From JAVVHH01 sp965276815 (lineage in GTDB: Bacteria > Pseudomonadota > Alphaproteobacteria > Acetobacterales > Acetobacteraceae), in assembly GCA_965276815.1 (NCBI GenBank), contig CBDIBE010000007.1, positions 124,001 to 188,000 of the forward strand: a DNA stretch of 64,000 bases. Reading direction: 5' to 3'. The notes below the pieces were generated by a model. That model ran no database searches and was not told the DNA's origin. It was given only the letters and a program-made list of their open reading frames with translations. The position numbers and the translations under genes were made by a program. Shown here one piece after another: positions 1 through 9,165 of this stretch. Within the stretch, counting starts at the first letter, position 1, and every line of letters begins with the position of its first letter.

Positions 1-2
1 GC

Positions 3-599
3 AATGCCGGCGCTTACAGCCAGTTGCCAGGCAACCCGGCGATGCAGATGGTCGACCATTGGGGCCAAATGTGGGTGCGGACCGATAGCCGGGCCCCAAC
101 CTACGCGTGGTCCGGTTCCGTCACCCCGATTTCCGGTCTCACGCTCACCCTGCCCGGCAATGCTGTAACCACCAGTCTGGTCGAGGTGGCCAAGGTTCGG
201 CTGACATGCTCGGCGACCTCGGCGGCCCTGGTGGACGTCAACTTGGTGCAGTACCACGCGCCGCCAAGCGGCGGGACGGTGGCAGGCACGTTCAACGGCA
301 CGCCGATGGACACGTATCTCTACAGCGGCAACCTGGAGACAGCGATTTCCGCCATTACGACCTATTCGGCGTCTCCTACCGTGGGCACCTCATACCCCAT
401 CGCGTCGCAGCAGATCTTTGTTCCAGCGTCCGGCAGCCCAAGCGGGCCGCCCACCGTATTCGATTGGACGTTTGGGACCGAGAACACCAAGCCGCTGATC
501 CTGCGCAGTGCCGCTTATGTACTAGGGCTCACCTTCAACACAGTGCCCTCCGGGATCGCATGCGCCATAACGATCGTCTGGAAGGAGACGCTGACCTGA
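3..599 (+). CDS. Hypothetical protein, 5' end outside window
   Basis: The reading frame is open to the left edge, so the true start probably lies upstream; the first internal start-like codon is TTG at 24. The visible part is about 198 residues, rich in Thr, Ser, Ala, Gly and Pro, with alternating hydrophobic residues and almost no charged clusters, as in all-beta extracellular or phage-tail-like proteins. No catalytic motif or membrane segment is seen. Its TGA overlaps the ATG of the next gene (TGATG at 597-601), so the two are probably co-translated. A link with the secreted beta-helix protein downstream suggests a surface or virion-like structural role, but the family is not recognised. 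Confidence 0.6.
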   Translation, partial: NAGAYSQLPGNPAMQMVDHWGQMWVRTDSRAPTYAWSGSVTPISGLTLTLPGNAVTTSLVEVAKVRLTCSATSAALVDVNLVQYHAPPSGGTVAGTFNGTPMDTYLYSGNLETAISAITTYSASPTVGTSYPIASQQIFVPASGSPSGPPTVFDWTFGTENTKPLILRSAAYVLGLTFNTVPSGIACAITIVWKETLT

Positions 600-2446
600 T
601 GCGCCTCGCGGTTCTCATCGTGGCGTTGCTGGCGCTGATGCGGCCGGTGCAGGCGGCCCAATATTATGTCGCGACCTGCGGCGCGGACAGCAACACCGGC
701 GCCTCGCAAGCCTGCGGCTCTGCCAGCGGCCCGTGGCGCACCAGCGGTCATGCGACCTCGGCCATCGCCGGCGGCGACCACGTCACTTACCTCCCGAACA
801 CATATGCAACCGCCTACGACACGATAAACCTGTCGGCGGGCGGCAGCTCGCACGCGACGCGGACCGTCTTCGATTGCTCGACGCCGATGGGCTGTTTCAT
901 CGCCGGCGGCAATTACGAAGCCGTCTACATTCTCGCCGCCCACGTCCAGATCGGGGGTGACGGCAGCAACGGCGCGCTCTACGGCTTCGATCTCGTCGCA
1001 CTCGCAAATGGCGGCAGCGCACCTGCCGTCGCCATCTGCCTGTCGCAGGTGCCAAGCAGCTGCCCGACAACCGCACCGATCTACGACATCTTAGTGATCG
1101 GCAACCGCGTGCACGACAGTCCCGGCGGCGGCATTGAGCTGGAGATGACGGACTATCTGACCATCAGCAAAAACATCATCTACAACAACGCGCACGGTTA
1201 CTGGAACCAAGCGAGCGGCATCAGCATCGCCAACGGCTATACCCCGCCCGGCGGCTATAGTCCTGCCAGCGATCTGGCCACCTGGCCCTATCGTGGCGCC
1301 TGGCACAACATCATCAGCGGCAACATCGTCTACAACAACTTTGCCTGCGTGCAGCCCGCGGTCCCAAACCAGGCCGCGACCTGGAGCGCCGCGACCGCTT
1401 ACAGCGTGGGCCGCGGCGTGTATGCCGGAGACGCAAATGTCGGCATCAGCGGCGCCGATCCCTACATCTATTATTGGGTGGCGCTCGCATCGAACACCAA
1501 TAGTGCACCCTCGACGGTCAACCCGAACTGGGCGCGCCAGCCAAGCCCCTCGACTTGGAACGCAGCCGCCACTTACACGGCCGGGCAGCAGGTCTATTGG
1601 CCTGACAGCAATGGGCGCAACTACCCTTGGCAAGCGGCGGCCTCGAACAGCAATAGCGCGCCGTCGAGCTCGAACACGGCCGCCTGGACCAAGCTCACCG
1701 GCGCGACGGCCACGGAAACGGGCGCCGCTTGTCCAGCCGCTTCATCGGATGGCAACGGCATCATCCTCGACACCAACAAAGGGGGTATGACGACCAGCGG
1801 CCAGGCCATCGTTCTCTCGTTCGGGCCTACCGTGATCGAAAACAACGTCGTCTGGGGCAATGGCGGCCGCGGGATCCATGCCCTGTTGACCGATTACGTG
1901 ACCATCCGCAACAACACGATTTACGACGATATGCTCGACCCGGACGAGGCGAGCGGAGTCTACGAGGTCGGCTCGCAGCAATCGAGCAACATCACGATTG
2001 TGAACAACCTGGTGCAAGCCACGGTCACGCCGTTGCTTTGGAACACGGCGCACACCCTGCAGGTGCCGCAAGCGGTGCTCAGCTTCAGCGGCATAAACAC
2101 CGCGCAGGCGGTGAACCTGTCGTACGAGAACAACTACCTGGTCCCCGCGGGCGCGGGTCCGCTCACTTCGATCACCTTTGCGGCCGGCGTCGTCGCCGGG
2201 ACGCACAACGTCAACAGCAGCCCTGGTTTTGTGGCAGCGCTGGGCGCGCAAACCGGCGCAATGACAATCGCCCAAGCGGCGGCGGCATTCACGCCCGCCG
2301 CCGCCAGCGCGCGGGCGTCCGCCATCACGATCTACAGCCCGGCGTTCGATGTACTGGGGACCACGCGGCCACTGACTTGGGAATATGCTGTGGGCGGAAT
2401 CGGGGCGGGGCATGTCGACCGCGGCGCCGTGCAGGTGACGCATTAG
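599..2446 (+). CDS. Secreted right-handed beta-helix protein with carbohydrate-binding-like repeats
   Basis: This 615-residue protein starts at the ATG overlapping the previous stop. Residues 1-20 form a clear signal peptide ending in VQAAQ. The rest has the look of a pectate-lyase-like parallel beta-helix: repeated short strands with N-rich turns such as ISGNIVYNN, ISKNIIYNN, IENNVVWGNGG and IRNNTIYDD. Between about residues 260 and 370 there are two tandem copies of a W-x-AAxxY-x-xGxxVY module followed by an N-S-APS turn and a closing W, resembling chitinase-type CBM5/12 modules. It probably binds or cleaves a polysaccharide outside the cell. The substrate cannot be read from the sequence. 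The same frame is open further upstream to 107, but that part overlaps gene 1 and lacks a signal peptide. Confidence 0.8.
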   Translation: MRLAVLIVALLALMRPVQAAQYYVATCGADSNTGASQACGSASGPWRTSGHATSAIAGGDHVTYLPNTYATAYDTINLSAGGSSHATRTVFDCSTPMGCFIAGGNYEAVYILAAHVQIGGDGSNGALYGFDLVALANGGSAPAVAICLSQVPSSCPTTAPIYDILVIGNRVHDSPGGGIELEMTDYLTISKNIIYNNAHGYWNQASGISIANGYTPPGGYSPASDLATWPYRGAWHNIISGNIVYNNFACVQPAVPNQAATWSAATAYSVGRGVYAGDANVGISGADPYIYYWVALASNTNSAPSTVNPNWARQPSPSTWNAAATYTAGQQVYWPDSNGRNYPWQAAASNSNSAPSSSNTAAWTKLTGATATETGAACPAASSDGNGIILDTNKGGMTTSGQAIVLSFGPTVIENNVVWGNGGRGIHALLTDYVTIRNNTIYDDMLDPDEASGVYEVGSQQSSNITIVNNLVQATVTPLLWNTAHTLQVPQAVLSFSGINTAQAVNLSYENNYLVPAGAGPLTSITFAAGVVAGTHNVNSSPGFVAALGAQTGAMTIAQAAAAFTPAAASARASAITIYSPAFDVLGTTRPLTWEYAVGGIGAGHVDRGAVQVTH

Positions 2447-2453
2447 CCGGCCC

Positions 2454-4088
2454 TCAACCCGGCAATATCGCCTGCAAACTGGTGTCGACGATCATGAACG
2501 CGGGCCCCGGCGCGCGCAGACGGTCCGGTAGCGCATCCAAATCAGCCTCGGTGCGTATTCGCAGGGTTGGCAGGCCGAACGCGCGGCCGATGAGTTCGAA
2601 ATCCGGGTTCGTCAGGCCGGTGCCGATGACCCGGCCGGGATAAACCCTCTCCTGATTGACGCGAATTGAGCCATAGGAGCGGTTGTCCGAAAGGATCAGC
2701 TTCAACGCCAGGCCGCGCTCGAGTGCCACGGCCAGTTCGTTGCCGGTCATCAGGAACCCACCGTCGCCGACCATACAGACAACGGTCCGGTCCGGGCAGC
2801 GCAACGCGGCGGCGACCGCGGCCGGGACGCCAAAACCCATGGCGCCGGCGATCGGCGCCAGCAGACGCTGCGGTGGCCGGAACGGGATCATGCGATAAGC
2901 GGGCGCGGCGAACGTGCCGGCATCGAGGGTGATGATCCCCGTCTCCGGCAAGCTCCGCCCGACGATTTCCACCACCCGCTCGAACGCCACGCCGTCGTCC
3001 GCCACAAGATCGCGCGGCGTCGCCTGCCGCTTGTGCTCGTCGTGCAGCCGGCCGATCCAGGCGGCGCGGCCCGGCGCCGGTTGCTCGGGGACACCGATCT
3101 GCTCGATTACGAGCGCCGGGTCGGCCGCGATTGCAAGGTCGGTGTGGAAGTGCGTGCCGATCGCCGCCGGGTCGGGATGCACGTGCGCCAGGCGCTGCCC
3201 GGCGGCGGGGAACACATAGCCCTGCGTGGTGATATCGGACAACCGCGCCCCAAGCGCGACCACGAGGTCCGCCTCGTGCAGCATCGCCATCTGCGCCGCC
3301 GGGTTCGCCAGCGCCATCGCGCCCGCATAATGCGCATGCCGGTTGTCGAACAGGTCCTGTCGCCGGAACGAGACCAGCACCGGGAGTGCCCAGTCCTCCG
3401 CCAAGCGCCGCAGCGCGTCGGTGTGGCGCTGCAGCAAGCCGCCGGCGAGCACGACCGGGCGCCGCGCCTCACCGAGCCAGCGCCGCAGCGTAGCGACGTC
3501 GTCCGCCGCAGCCGCAGCCCGCACCGGCGCCTGCGTCGTCACCGGCGGCGTGTCGGTCGCCGCCATCAGCGTGTCCTCCGGCAGCACGATCACGACCGGG
3601 CCCGGCGTACCGGTCGTCGCCGTCCGCAGCGCGCGCAGCATCGTCTCGGCCATGCGCGCCGGGTCGGACACCTCGATCACCCATTTGGCTGTTCCACCGA
3701 ACATCTGCCGGTAGTCGATCTCCTGGAACGCATCGCGGCGGAGGTCGCGCACCGCCACCTGGCCGACCAGCAACAGGAACGGCACCGCATCCTGCTGCGC
3801 CGTGTGCACCGCGATGCTCGCGTTGCTGGCGCCGGGGCCGCGGCTGACGCAGGCGACACCGGGGCGGAGCGTCAGCCGCGCATCCGCCAGCGCCATGAAC
3901 CCGGCGCCCGCTTCGTGCCGGCACACCACGGTGTCGATGTCGGTTCGCCGATAGAGCGCGTCGAGCAGGCCGAGATAGCTCTCCCCCGGCACGCAGAACA
4001 CGCGATCGATCCCGTGGGCCACCAGACTGTCGACCAGCACCTGCCCGGCGGTTCGGCCATGCCGGCCCGATGCCGCACCATCATCCAC
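2454..4088 (-). CDS. Thiamine-pyrophosphate-dependent acetolactate-synthase-like enzyme
   Basis: A 544-residue TPP enzyme of the acetolactate synthase/benzoylformate decarboxylase superfamily. The N-terminal PYR domain carries the catalytic glutamate in RHEAGA (E59). A central nucleotide-fold domain follows (about 190-320). The C-terminal PP domain has the TPP/Mg motif, beginning VGDGGF and ending about 26 residues later at SDNRSYG. The start is a GTG; no in-frame ATG precedes the conserved core. It is divergent from a TRAP transporter (125 bp between), so a role in using a 2-oxoacid imported by that transporter is a reasonable inference. It need not be an anabolic acetolactate synthase, because no small regulatory subunit is nearby. 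Confidence 0.85.
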   Translation of the reverse strand: MDDGAASGRHGRTAGQVLVDSLVAHGIDRVFCVPGESYLGLLDALYRRTDIDTVVCRHEAGAGFMALADARLTLRPGVACVSRGPGASNASIAVHTAQQDAVPFLLLVGQVAVRDLRRDAFQEIDYRQMFGGTAKWVIEVSDPARMAETMLRALRTATTGTPGPVVIVLPEDTLMAATDTPPVTTQAPVRAAAAADDVATLRRWLGEARRPVVLAGGLLQRHTDALRRLAEDWALPVLVSFRRQDLFDNRHAHYAGAMALANPAAQMAMLHEADLVVALGARLSDITTQGYVFPAAGQRLAHVHPDPAAIGTHFHTDLAIAADPALVIEQIGVPEQPAPGRAAWIGRLHDEHKRQATPRDLVADDGVAFERVVEIVGRSLPETGIITLDAGTFAAPAYRMIPFRPPQRLLAPIAGAMGFGVPAAVAAALRCPDRTVVCMVGDGGFLMTGNELAVALERGLALKLILSDNRSYGSIRVNQERVYPGRVIGTGLTNPDFELIGRAFGLPTLRIRTEADLDALPDRLRAPGPAFMIVDTSLQAILPG

Positions 4089-4213
4089 AATCGTACATCC
4101 TCGATAGAGAGGAAGGTTGTAATTTGCCCTGCCAGCCTCGACAACTCGACATCCAATTGACGGGGCCGAGCAGTTCTATCTAGGTTTGCCGCAATCAAAC
4201 CGGGGAAACATCC
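4089..4213. promoter_or_regulatory. Divergent promoter region, TPP enzyme / TRAP transporter
   Basis: This 125-bp gap separates two divergently transcribed genes, so it must hold both promoters. A GGGGAAAC ribosome binding site precedes the ATG at 4214. No strong palindrome was seen by eye. Confidence 0.5.
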
Positions 4214-5212
4214 ATGCCGCACAATGTCGGCCGCCGTACTCTTGTCGCGGCCACTCTCGCCGCGCCGGTCCTGGCAATGCCATGGGTCGCGCACGCCCAG
4301 GCGAGGACGCTGAAAATGACCCTGGCCGATACGGTCGCTAGCCCCGTCTACGCCATCTGCCAGCGTTTCGCCGCCAACCTGAAAGCAAAGAGCGGCGGCT
4401 CGATCAACGTTCAGGTCTACGGCGCCGGACAACTCGGCAGCCAGGCCAACGCGCTCACCAGCCTGCAGACCGGCATCATCGACTTCGTCGCCCACACCAA
4501 TGGCTACATGGAGACGATCTTCCCCAAGCTGGCGGTGCTGGACCTGCCATTCCTGTTCCCCAACACCGGCTCGGCGGAAAAGCTGCTGGACGGCCCGATC
4601 GGCCAGTCGCTGTTCGAGGAATTCCCGGTGCGCGGCATCTACGGCCTGTGCTGGGGGCATTGGGGCTGGCGGCCGGTTAGCACCACCTCGCCCACGCCGC
4701 TGCCCAAACCCGCCGACATGGCCGGGCTGAAGATCCGCATCCAGCCCGGCACGATCTACGCCGAAACCTACAAAATCCTCGGTGCGATCCCGACCGCGGT
4801 CGACATCAGCGAAGTCTACCTCGCCTTGTCACAGGGAGCGGTCGGCGCGGTGGAACTGCCGCTGATCTCGATGGTGGCCAACAAGATGCAGGAAGTCGTC
4901 AAGCATACCAACGATAACCAGATGGTCTACAACGCCGGCGCGCTGATGGTCGCCAAGCGCCGCTTCGACGGTTTCACGCCGGAGCAGCAGGCGACGGTGC
5001 GCGAGTGTGCGCATACGATGGCGGCCGATTGGCGGAATTCGGTCGCCGCGGCGACGGTGCAGGCGGAAGGCACGCTGAAGGCCGCGAGCGTCACCATCGG
5101 GCCGATCGACACGCCGGCCTTCGTCACGGCGACCAAGCCGATTTACGCCATGTTCCGCCCGATCATCGGCGAGGCGTTGATGGACGAGGTGTTGAAGCAA
5201 GTCTCGGCCTGA
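4214..5212 (+). CDS. dctP: TRAP transporter solute-binding protein, DctP family
   Basis: A 332-residue periplasmic binding protein. Its N-terminus has GRRTLVAAT followed by a hydrophobic stretch and AHA-QA, which looks like a twin-arginine export signal. The conserved DctP features are present: FAxxLKxKSGGSINVQVYGAGQLG, LDLPFLFPN, a MAGLKIRIQPG segment carrying the conserved Arg that contacts the substrate carboxylate, and the VYLALSQGAVGAVELP block. It delivers an organic acid to the membrane component encoded 22 bp downstream. The ligand is probably a carboxylate or keto-acid, given the neighbouring TPP enzyme, but this is inferred. Confidence 0.92.
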   Translation: MPHNVGRRTLVAATLAAPVLAMPWVAHAQARTLKMTLADTVASPVYAICQRFAANLKAKSGGSINVQVYGAGQLGSQANALTSLQTGIIDFVAHTNGYMETIFPKLAVLDLPFLFPNTGSAEKLLDGPIGQSLFEEFPVRGIYGLCWGHWGWRPVSTTSPTPLPKPADMAGLKIRIQPGTIYAETYKILGAIPTAVDISEVYLALSQGAVGAVELPLISMVANKMQEVVKHTNDNQMVYNAGALMVAKRRFDGFTPEQQATVRECAHTMAADWRNSVAAATVQAEGTLKAASVTIGPIDTPAFVTATKPIYAMFRPIIGEALMDEVLKQVSA

Positions 5213-5234
5213 CCGACGCTGCGGGCTGACGGGC

Positions 5235-7154
5235 ATGGAGCTGCTGTCCGACAACGCCGCCGGACAGCTTCCGGGCGGGTTGGCCGCCGGCGGGCCGCGC
5301 CTGACCAGCCTGCGGACCGCGCTGCTCCGGCTGATCGGCGCCATCCATTGGGGCGCCACCACCCTCGCCGCCGCCGTCATGCTGATCGAGTTGGTGATCA
5401 TCCTGTGCGACGTGACGCAGCGGGAATTCCTCAGCCGCTCCTTCCTCTGGTCCGACGAGACCGCCAAGTTGAGCCTGTCGACGATCGCCTTCATCGGCGG
5501 GGCGGCCGCCTACCGCTCGCGCCAGCACACCTCGGTCCGCGTCTTGCTCGACCGCATGCCGCCGGCGGCGGTCGGCTTCGTGCTCGCACTGCTCGAGTGG
5601 GCGATCGTGGTCAGCGCCTCGATCACGCTGTGGCAGGGGATTGAGTTGTTGCAGAGCAACTGGATGACGAGCACGCCAATCCTGCAGATCAGTACGAGCT
5701 GGATCGGGCTTCCCTTGCCGATCGGCATGGGCCTAATCGTGCTGTTCGCGCTCGAGCGCCTGCTGCTGCAGCACCGGCCGGCAACGGTCATGGGCGCCCT
5801 CGCCAGCGTGGCCGGGGTGACCGCCCTGATCATGACCACGGACACCACCGGCTTCTTCGCCGCGCACGACGCGCTGGCGCTGGTGTTGATGCTGATCCTG
5901 TTCTTCGGGACCGTCCTGCTCGGCCTACCCGTGAGCTTTGCCATGCTGGTGTCGACGCTGATCTATCTGGCGCTGACCGGTGCCGCACCCGCCATCGCGG
6001 TGCCGCAGAACATGATCGACGGGACCGGCAACTTCATCCTGCTGGCGCTACCGTTCTTCATTTTCGCCGGGCTGATCATGGAGCGCGGCGGCATCAGCCT
6101 GCGCCTGGTGCGGTTCGCGATGGCGCTGGTGGGCAACATGCGGGGCGCGCTGCTGCAAGTGATGGTGGTCACGATCTACCTGGTCAGCGGCATCTCCGGC
6201 TCCAAGATCGCCGACGTCGCCGCCGTGGGCTCGGTGATGCGCAGCGAGATGCGCCGGAATGGCTACCCGCCCGAGCAGGGTGCGGCCGTGCTCGCCGCCT
6301 CGGCGGCGATGGCCGAGACGATTCCGCCCAGCATCGCCATGCTCGTGCTCGGCTCTGTCACCCCGATCTCGATTGGGACGCTGTTCGTCGCCGGCCTGCT
6401 GCCCGCGGCGCTGATCGCCGTCTGCCTGATGGCGCTGATCGCCGTCCAGGCCCGGCACCGGGTGGCGCCGCCGATGCTGGAACCCGGCCGCCGGCTTGCA
6501 GCCGTGCCGCCCGCCATCCTGCCGCTGATCATGCCGGTCGCGATGGTGATGGGCATCCGCTTCGGCATCGCCACGCCGACCGAGGTCTCGACCTTCGCGG
6601 TGCTGTACGGCTTGGTCCTGTCGGGGATCATCTACCGCGGCCTGTCCTGGCGCGACGCGCTGCAGCTGACGCTGTCGGGCGCGATGTCGGCGGGGATGGT
6701 GCTGTTCGTGCTGTCCTCGGCGCAGTCATTCGCCTGGGTGCTGGCGGCCGCCAACCTGCCGCAGCAATTCGTGGCGCTGCTGGACGAGGCCGGCCGGAAC
6801 ACGCTGGTGTTCTGGATCGGCTCGATCGTGCTGCTGATCCTAGTGGGCACGCTGCTGGAGGGCCTGCCGGCGCTGATCATCCTGGCGCCGCTGCTGCTGC
6901 CGATCGCCACCGGCTTCGGCATCGACCCCGTGCAGTATGGGATCGTGCTGATCCTGGCGATGGGGGTCGGCGCTTTCATGCCGCCGGTCGGGATCGGCTT
7001 TTACGTGGCTTCCGCCGTCGCCGGCAGCCGGGTCGAGGCCGCCGCGCGGTGCATGGTCCCGTTCCTGATCATCCTTGTCCTGGCCGTCGTGCTGATCGCC
7101 TTAGTGCCCAGTATCTCGCTGGTGATCCCTTATCTGATCAGCGGCAAGGGTTAA
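5235..7154 (+). CDS. TRAP transporter fused small and large permease (DctQ-DctM)
   Basis: A 639-residue inner-membrane protein. Residues 1 to about 190 form the four-helix DctQ-type small subunit, including the WSDETAKLS segment typical of that family. Residues about 200-639 form the DctM large subunit with many hydrophobic helices and motifs such as LGLPVSFAML, SGISGSKIADVAAVG, ETIPPSIAMLVLGS and GVGAFMPPVGIGFYVAS. The large subunit catalyses sodium-driven uptake with the binding protein encoded just upstream. DctQM fusions are a known variant. It ends 3 bp before the convergent monooxygenase gene. Confidence 0.92.
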   Translation: MELLSDNAAGQLPGGLAAGGPRLTSLRTALLRLIGAIHWGATTLAAAVMLIELVIILCDVTQREFLSRSFLWSDETAKLSLSTIAFIGGAAAYRSRQHTSVRVLLDRMPPAAVGFVLALLEWAIVVSASITLWQGIELLQSNWMTSTPILQISTSWIGLPLPIGMGLIVLFALERLLLQHRPATVMGALASVAGVTALIMTTDTTGFFAAHDALALVLMLILFFGTVLLGLPVSFAMLVSTLIYLALTGAAPAIAVPQNMIDGTGNFILLALPFFIFAGLIMERGGISLRLVRFAMALVGNMRGALLQVMVVTIYLVSGISGSKIADVAAVGSVMRSEMRRNGYPPEQGAAVLAASAAMAETIPPSIAMLVLGSVTPISIGTLFVAGLLPAALIAVCLMALIAVQARHRVAPPMLEPGRRLAAVPPAILPLIMPVAMVMGIRFGIATPTEVSTFAVLYGLVLSGIIYRGLSWRDALQLTLSGAMSAGMVLFVLSSAQSFAWVLAAANLPQQFVALLDEAGRNTLVFWIGSIVLLILVGTLLEGLPALIILAPLLLPIATGFGIDPVQYGIVLILAMGVGAFMPPVGIGFYVASAVAGSRVEAAARCMVPFLIILVLAVVLIALVPSISLVIPYLISGKG

Positions 7155-7157
7155 CGG

Positions 7158-8792
7158 TCACGCCAGGGCAAAGCCCCGATAGCCCGACGCCGCCACCTCG
7201 TCGCACAGCTTCGCGTAATGCGCCATGCCGCCGGCATACGGCATGAACACGCGCGGCTTGCCCGGCACGTTGGCGCCGAGATACCACGATGACGACGCCA
7301 TCGGCAGCAAGGTCGCCGACGCCGCGCGGTTGACCTCCTCGACCCAGGTCTCGCTGGCGCCCTCGGTCGGCTCGATCCGCTGCAGCCCATGCTGGCGCAT
7401 ATGGGCGATGCAACCGGCGATCCAGTCGGCGTGCTGCTCGATCGCCGTCGGCATGTTGGTCAGCACGGATGGGCTGCCCGGGCCGGTGATCGTGAACAGA
7501 TTGGGATAGCCCGGGATCTGCAGCCCGAGATAGGTGCGCGGACCCGCCGCCCAATCCTCCCGCAACGCCCGCCCGCCCTCGCCTTCGATGTTGAGGGCGA
7601 GCAGCGGCCCGGTCATCGCGTCGAAACCTGTCGCCAAGACAATCACGTCCAGCTCGTACTCGGCATCCCGAGTGCGCACGCCACTCGGCACGATCGCCTC
7701 GATCGGCGACTCGCGCAGATCCACCAGCAGCACGTTTTCGCGGTTGAACGTCTCGAAATACTGGGTGTCGATCGGCGGCCGCTTGGCGGCGAACGGGTGG
7801 TCGCGCGGGGTCAGCCGCTCGGCCACCGCCGGGTCCTTCACGATCTGGCGGATCTTGGCGCGGATGAATTCGGCTGCCGTCTCGTTGGCGGCCGGGTTGC
7901 TCAGAATGTCGCGGAACGCGGCCCGGAAACGCAGGCCGCCGAACTCCCATGCCGCCTCAAACCGGGCACGGCGCTCCTCCTCCGGCACGTCGAGCGCACT
8001 CTCTGGCGCGATCGTCCAGGGATGGCCGTTGGTCGACTCGCGCGACATGCGGCGGATCTCGGCATAGTTCTGCTTGATGTGGCTCCGCGCCTCGGGGTCC
8101 ATCGGCCCGTTGCGCGCCGGCACGCTGTAATTGGCGGTGCGCTGGAACACCACGAGCTGCTGGGCCGACGCCGCGAGGACCGGCGCGGCCTGGATTCCGG
8201 TGGACCCGGTGCCGATCAGGCCGACGCGCTTGCCGCTGAAATCCACCCCGTCATGCGGCCACAATCCGGTATGGAATGTCTGTCCGGCAAAGCTATCTAT
8301 GCCGGGGATGACCGGCAAATTGGCCGTCGACAGGCAGCCCACCGCGGTGATCAGGAACGTCGCCGCAAACGTCTCGCCCGCCGAGGTCGTCACCAGCCAT
8401 CGCTGCCCATCGAACCGCGCCCCGGTCACTCGCGTGCCGAGCTGGATGTCAGGCCGCAGCGCGAAGCGGTCGGCCACGTGATTGAGGTAGCGCAGGATTT
8501 CCGGCTGCTCCGGATACCGCTCCGACCACTCCCAATCCTGCTCCAGCTCCCGCGAGAAACTGTAGGAGTAGTAGTAGCTCTCGGAGTCGCAGCGCGCCCC
8601 CGGATATCGGTTCCAATACCAAGTCCCGCCGACGCCGTCCGCCGCCTCGAGCACGCGGACCGACAGGCCCAGCCGGTCGCGCAGCAAATGCAGTTGATAG
8701 AGGCCCGCGAACCCGGCGCCGACGATGATCGCGTCGAACGGTTTCGGCTCGGCTGCTGCTTGCGGCATCGCTTCGCGGATTGCGGTGGACAT
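7158..8792 (-). CDS. Class B flavin (Baeyer-Villiger) monooxygenase
   Basis: A 544-residue FAD/NADPH enzyme that should insert oxygen next to a ketone carbonyl to give an ester or lactone. It has the N-terminal FAD motif GAGFAG (25-30), GGTWYWNRYPGARCD, and the diagnostic fingerprint FAGQTFHTGLWP (168-179), which fits FxGxxxHxxxWP. The second Rossmann motif is GTGSTG (194-199), and ATGFDAMTG lies in the C-terminal part. The ATG at 8792 is chosen because it follows GAGGAG and starts just before the FAD motif; a longer frame to 9125 would run antisense through other genes. A divergent esterase nearby could hydrolyse the product ester. Confidence 0.9.
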   Translation of the reverse strand: MSTAIREAMPQAAAEPKPFDAIIVGAGFAGLYQLHLLRDRLGLSVRVLEAADGVGGTWYWNRYPGARCDSESYYYSYSFSRELEQDWEWSERYPEQPEILRYLNHVADRFALRPDIQLGTRVTGARFDGQRWLVTTSAGETFAATFLITAVGCLSTANLPVIPGIDSFAGQTFHTGLWPHDGVDFSGKRVGLIGTGSTGIQAAPVLAASAQQLVVFQRTANYSVPARNGPMDPEARSHIKQNYAEIRRMSRESTNGHPWTIAPESALDVPEEERRARFEAAWEFGGLRFRAAFRDILSNPAANETAAEFIRAKIRQIVKDPAVAERLTPRDHPFAAKRPPIDTQYFETFNRENVLLVDLRESPIEAIVPSGVRTRDAEYELDVIVLATGFDAMTGPLLALNIEGEGGRALREDWAAGPRTYLGLQIPGYPNLFTITGPGSPSVLTNMPTAIEQHADWIAGCIAHMRQHGLQRIEPTEGASETWVEEVNRAASATLLPMASSSWYLGANVPGKPRVFMPYAGGMAHYAKLCDEVAASGYRGFALA

Positions 8793-8931
8793 GCGGCGCT
8801 CGCTCCTCGGACATGGCTCTTTCGCCCATTCTGCGCCGATTGGCGCCCGGCGTTCCAGGGCTTGCTGCGGGGGGCGGCATTGCACCGGAGCGGCGGCATG
8901 CCAAACTGGCGCGGCGGAAGGAGACGAACGC

Positions 8932-9165
8932 ATGGAACGTGATGAGGGCCACGGCCGGGTCGCTGTGGTGACCGGCGGCGCGAGCGGGATCGGGCTGGCA
9001 ACCGCCAGCGTGCTCGCCTCCCGCGGCTGGCGCGCCATTCCGTTCGACGTGTCGGACGAGGACGCGACCGAGCAAGCCTTCGCCGTGATTGATCGTGGCT
9101 GGCTGGCTGCCGCGCGTCTCAGCACTTATGGCGGGGTGCCGCCGGCACGGGCGCGGTCCGCCTAA
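8932..9165 (+). pseudogene. Truncated short-chain dehydrogenase (N-terminal remnant)
   Basis: The ATG at 8932 follows a strong GGAAGGAG site. The first 50 residues read as a typical SDR N-terminus: VAVVTGGASGIGLATASVL, then FDVSDEDATEQAF. After that the homology stops and about 25 unrelated residues lead to a TAA that overlaps the next ATG (TAATG). The 77-residue product lacks the NNAG, Ser and YxxxK regions, so it cannot be an active dehydrogenase. It is most likely a deletion remnant whose translation start now serves the downstream esterase by coupling. Confidence 0.75.

Noticed and set aside
107..598. Upstream extension of the beta-helix gene in frame to 107
   Set aside because: It overlaps gene 1 and lacks a signal peptide; the ATG at 599 starts a perfect one.
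8793..9125. Longer N-terminus of the monooxygenase
   Set aside because: It is antisense to the SDR remnant and has no family pattern; a good ATG with GAGGAG is at 8792.
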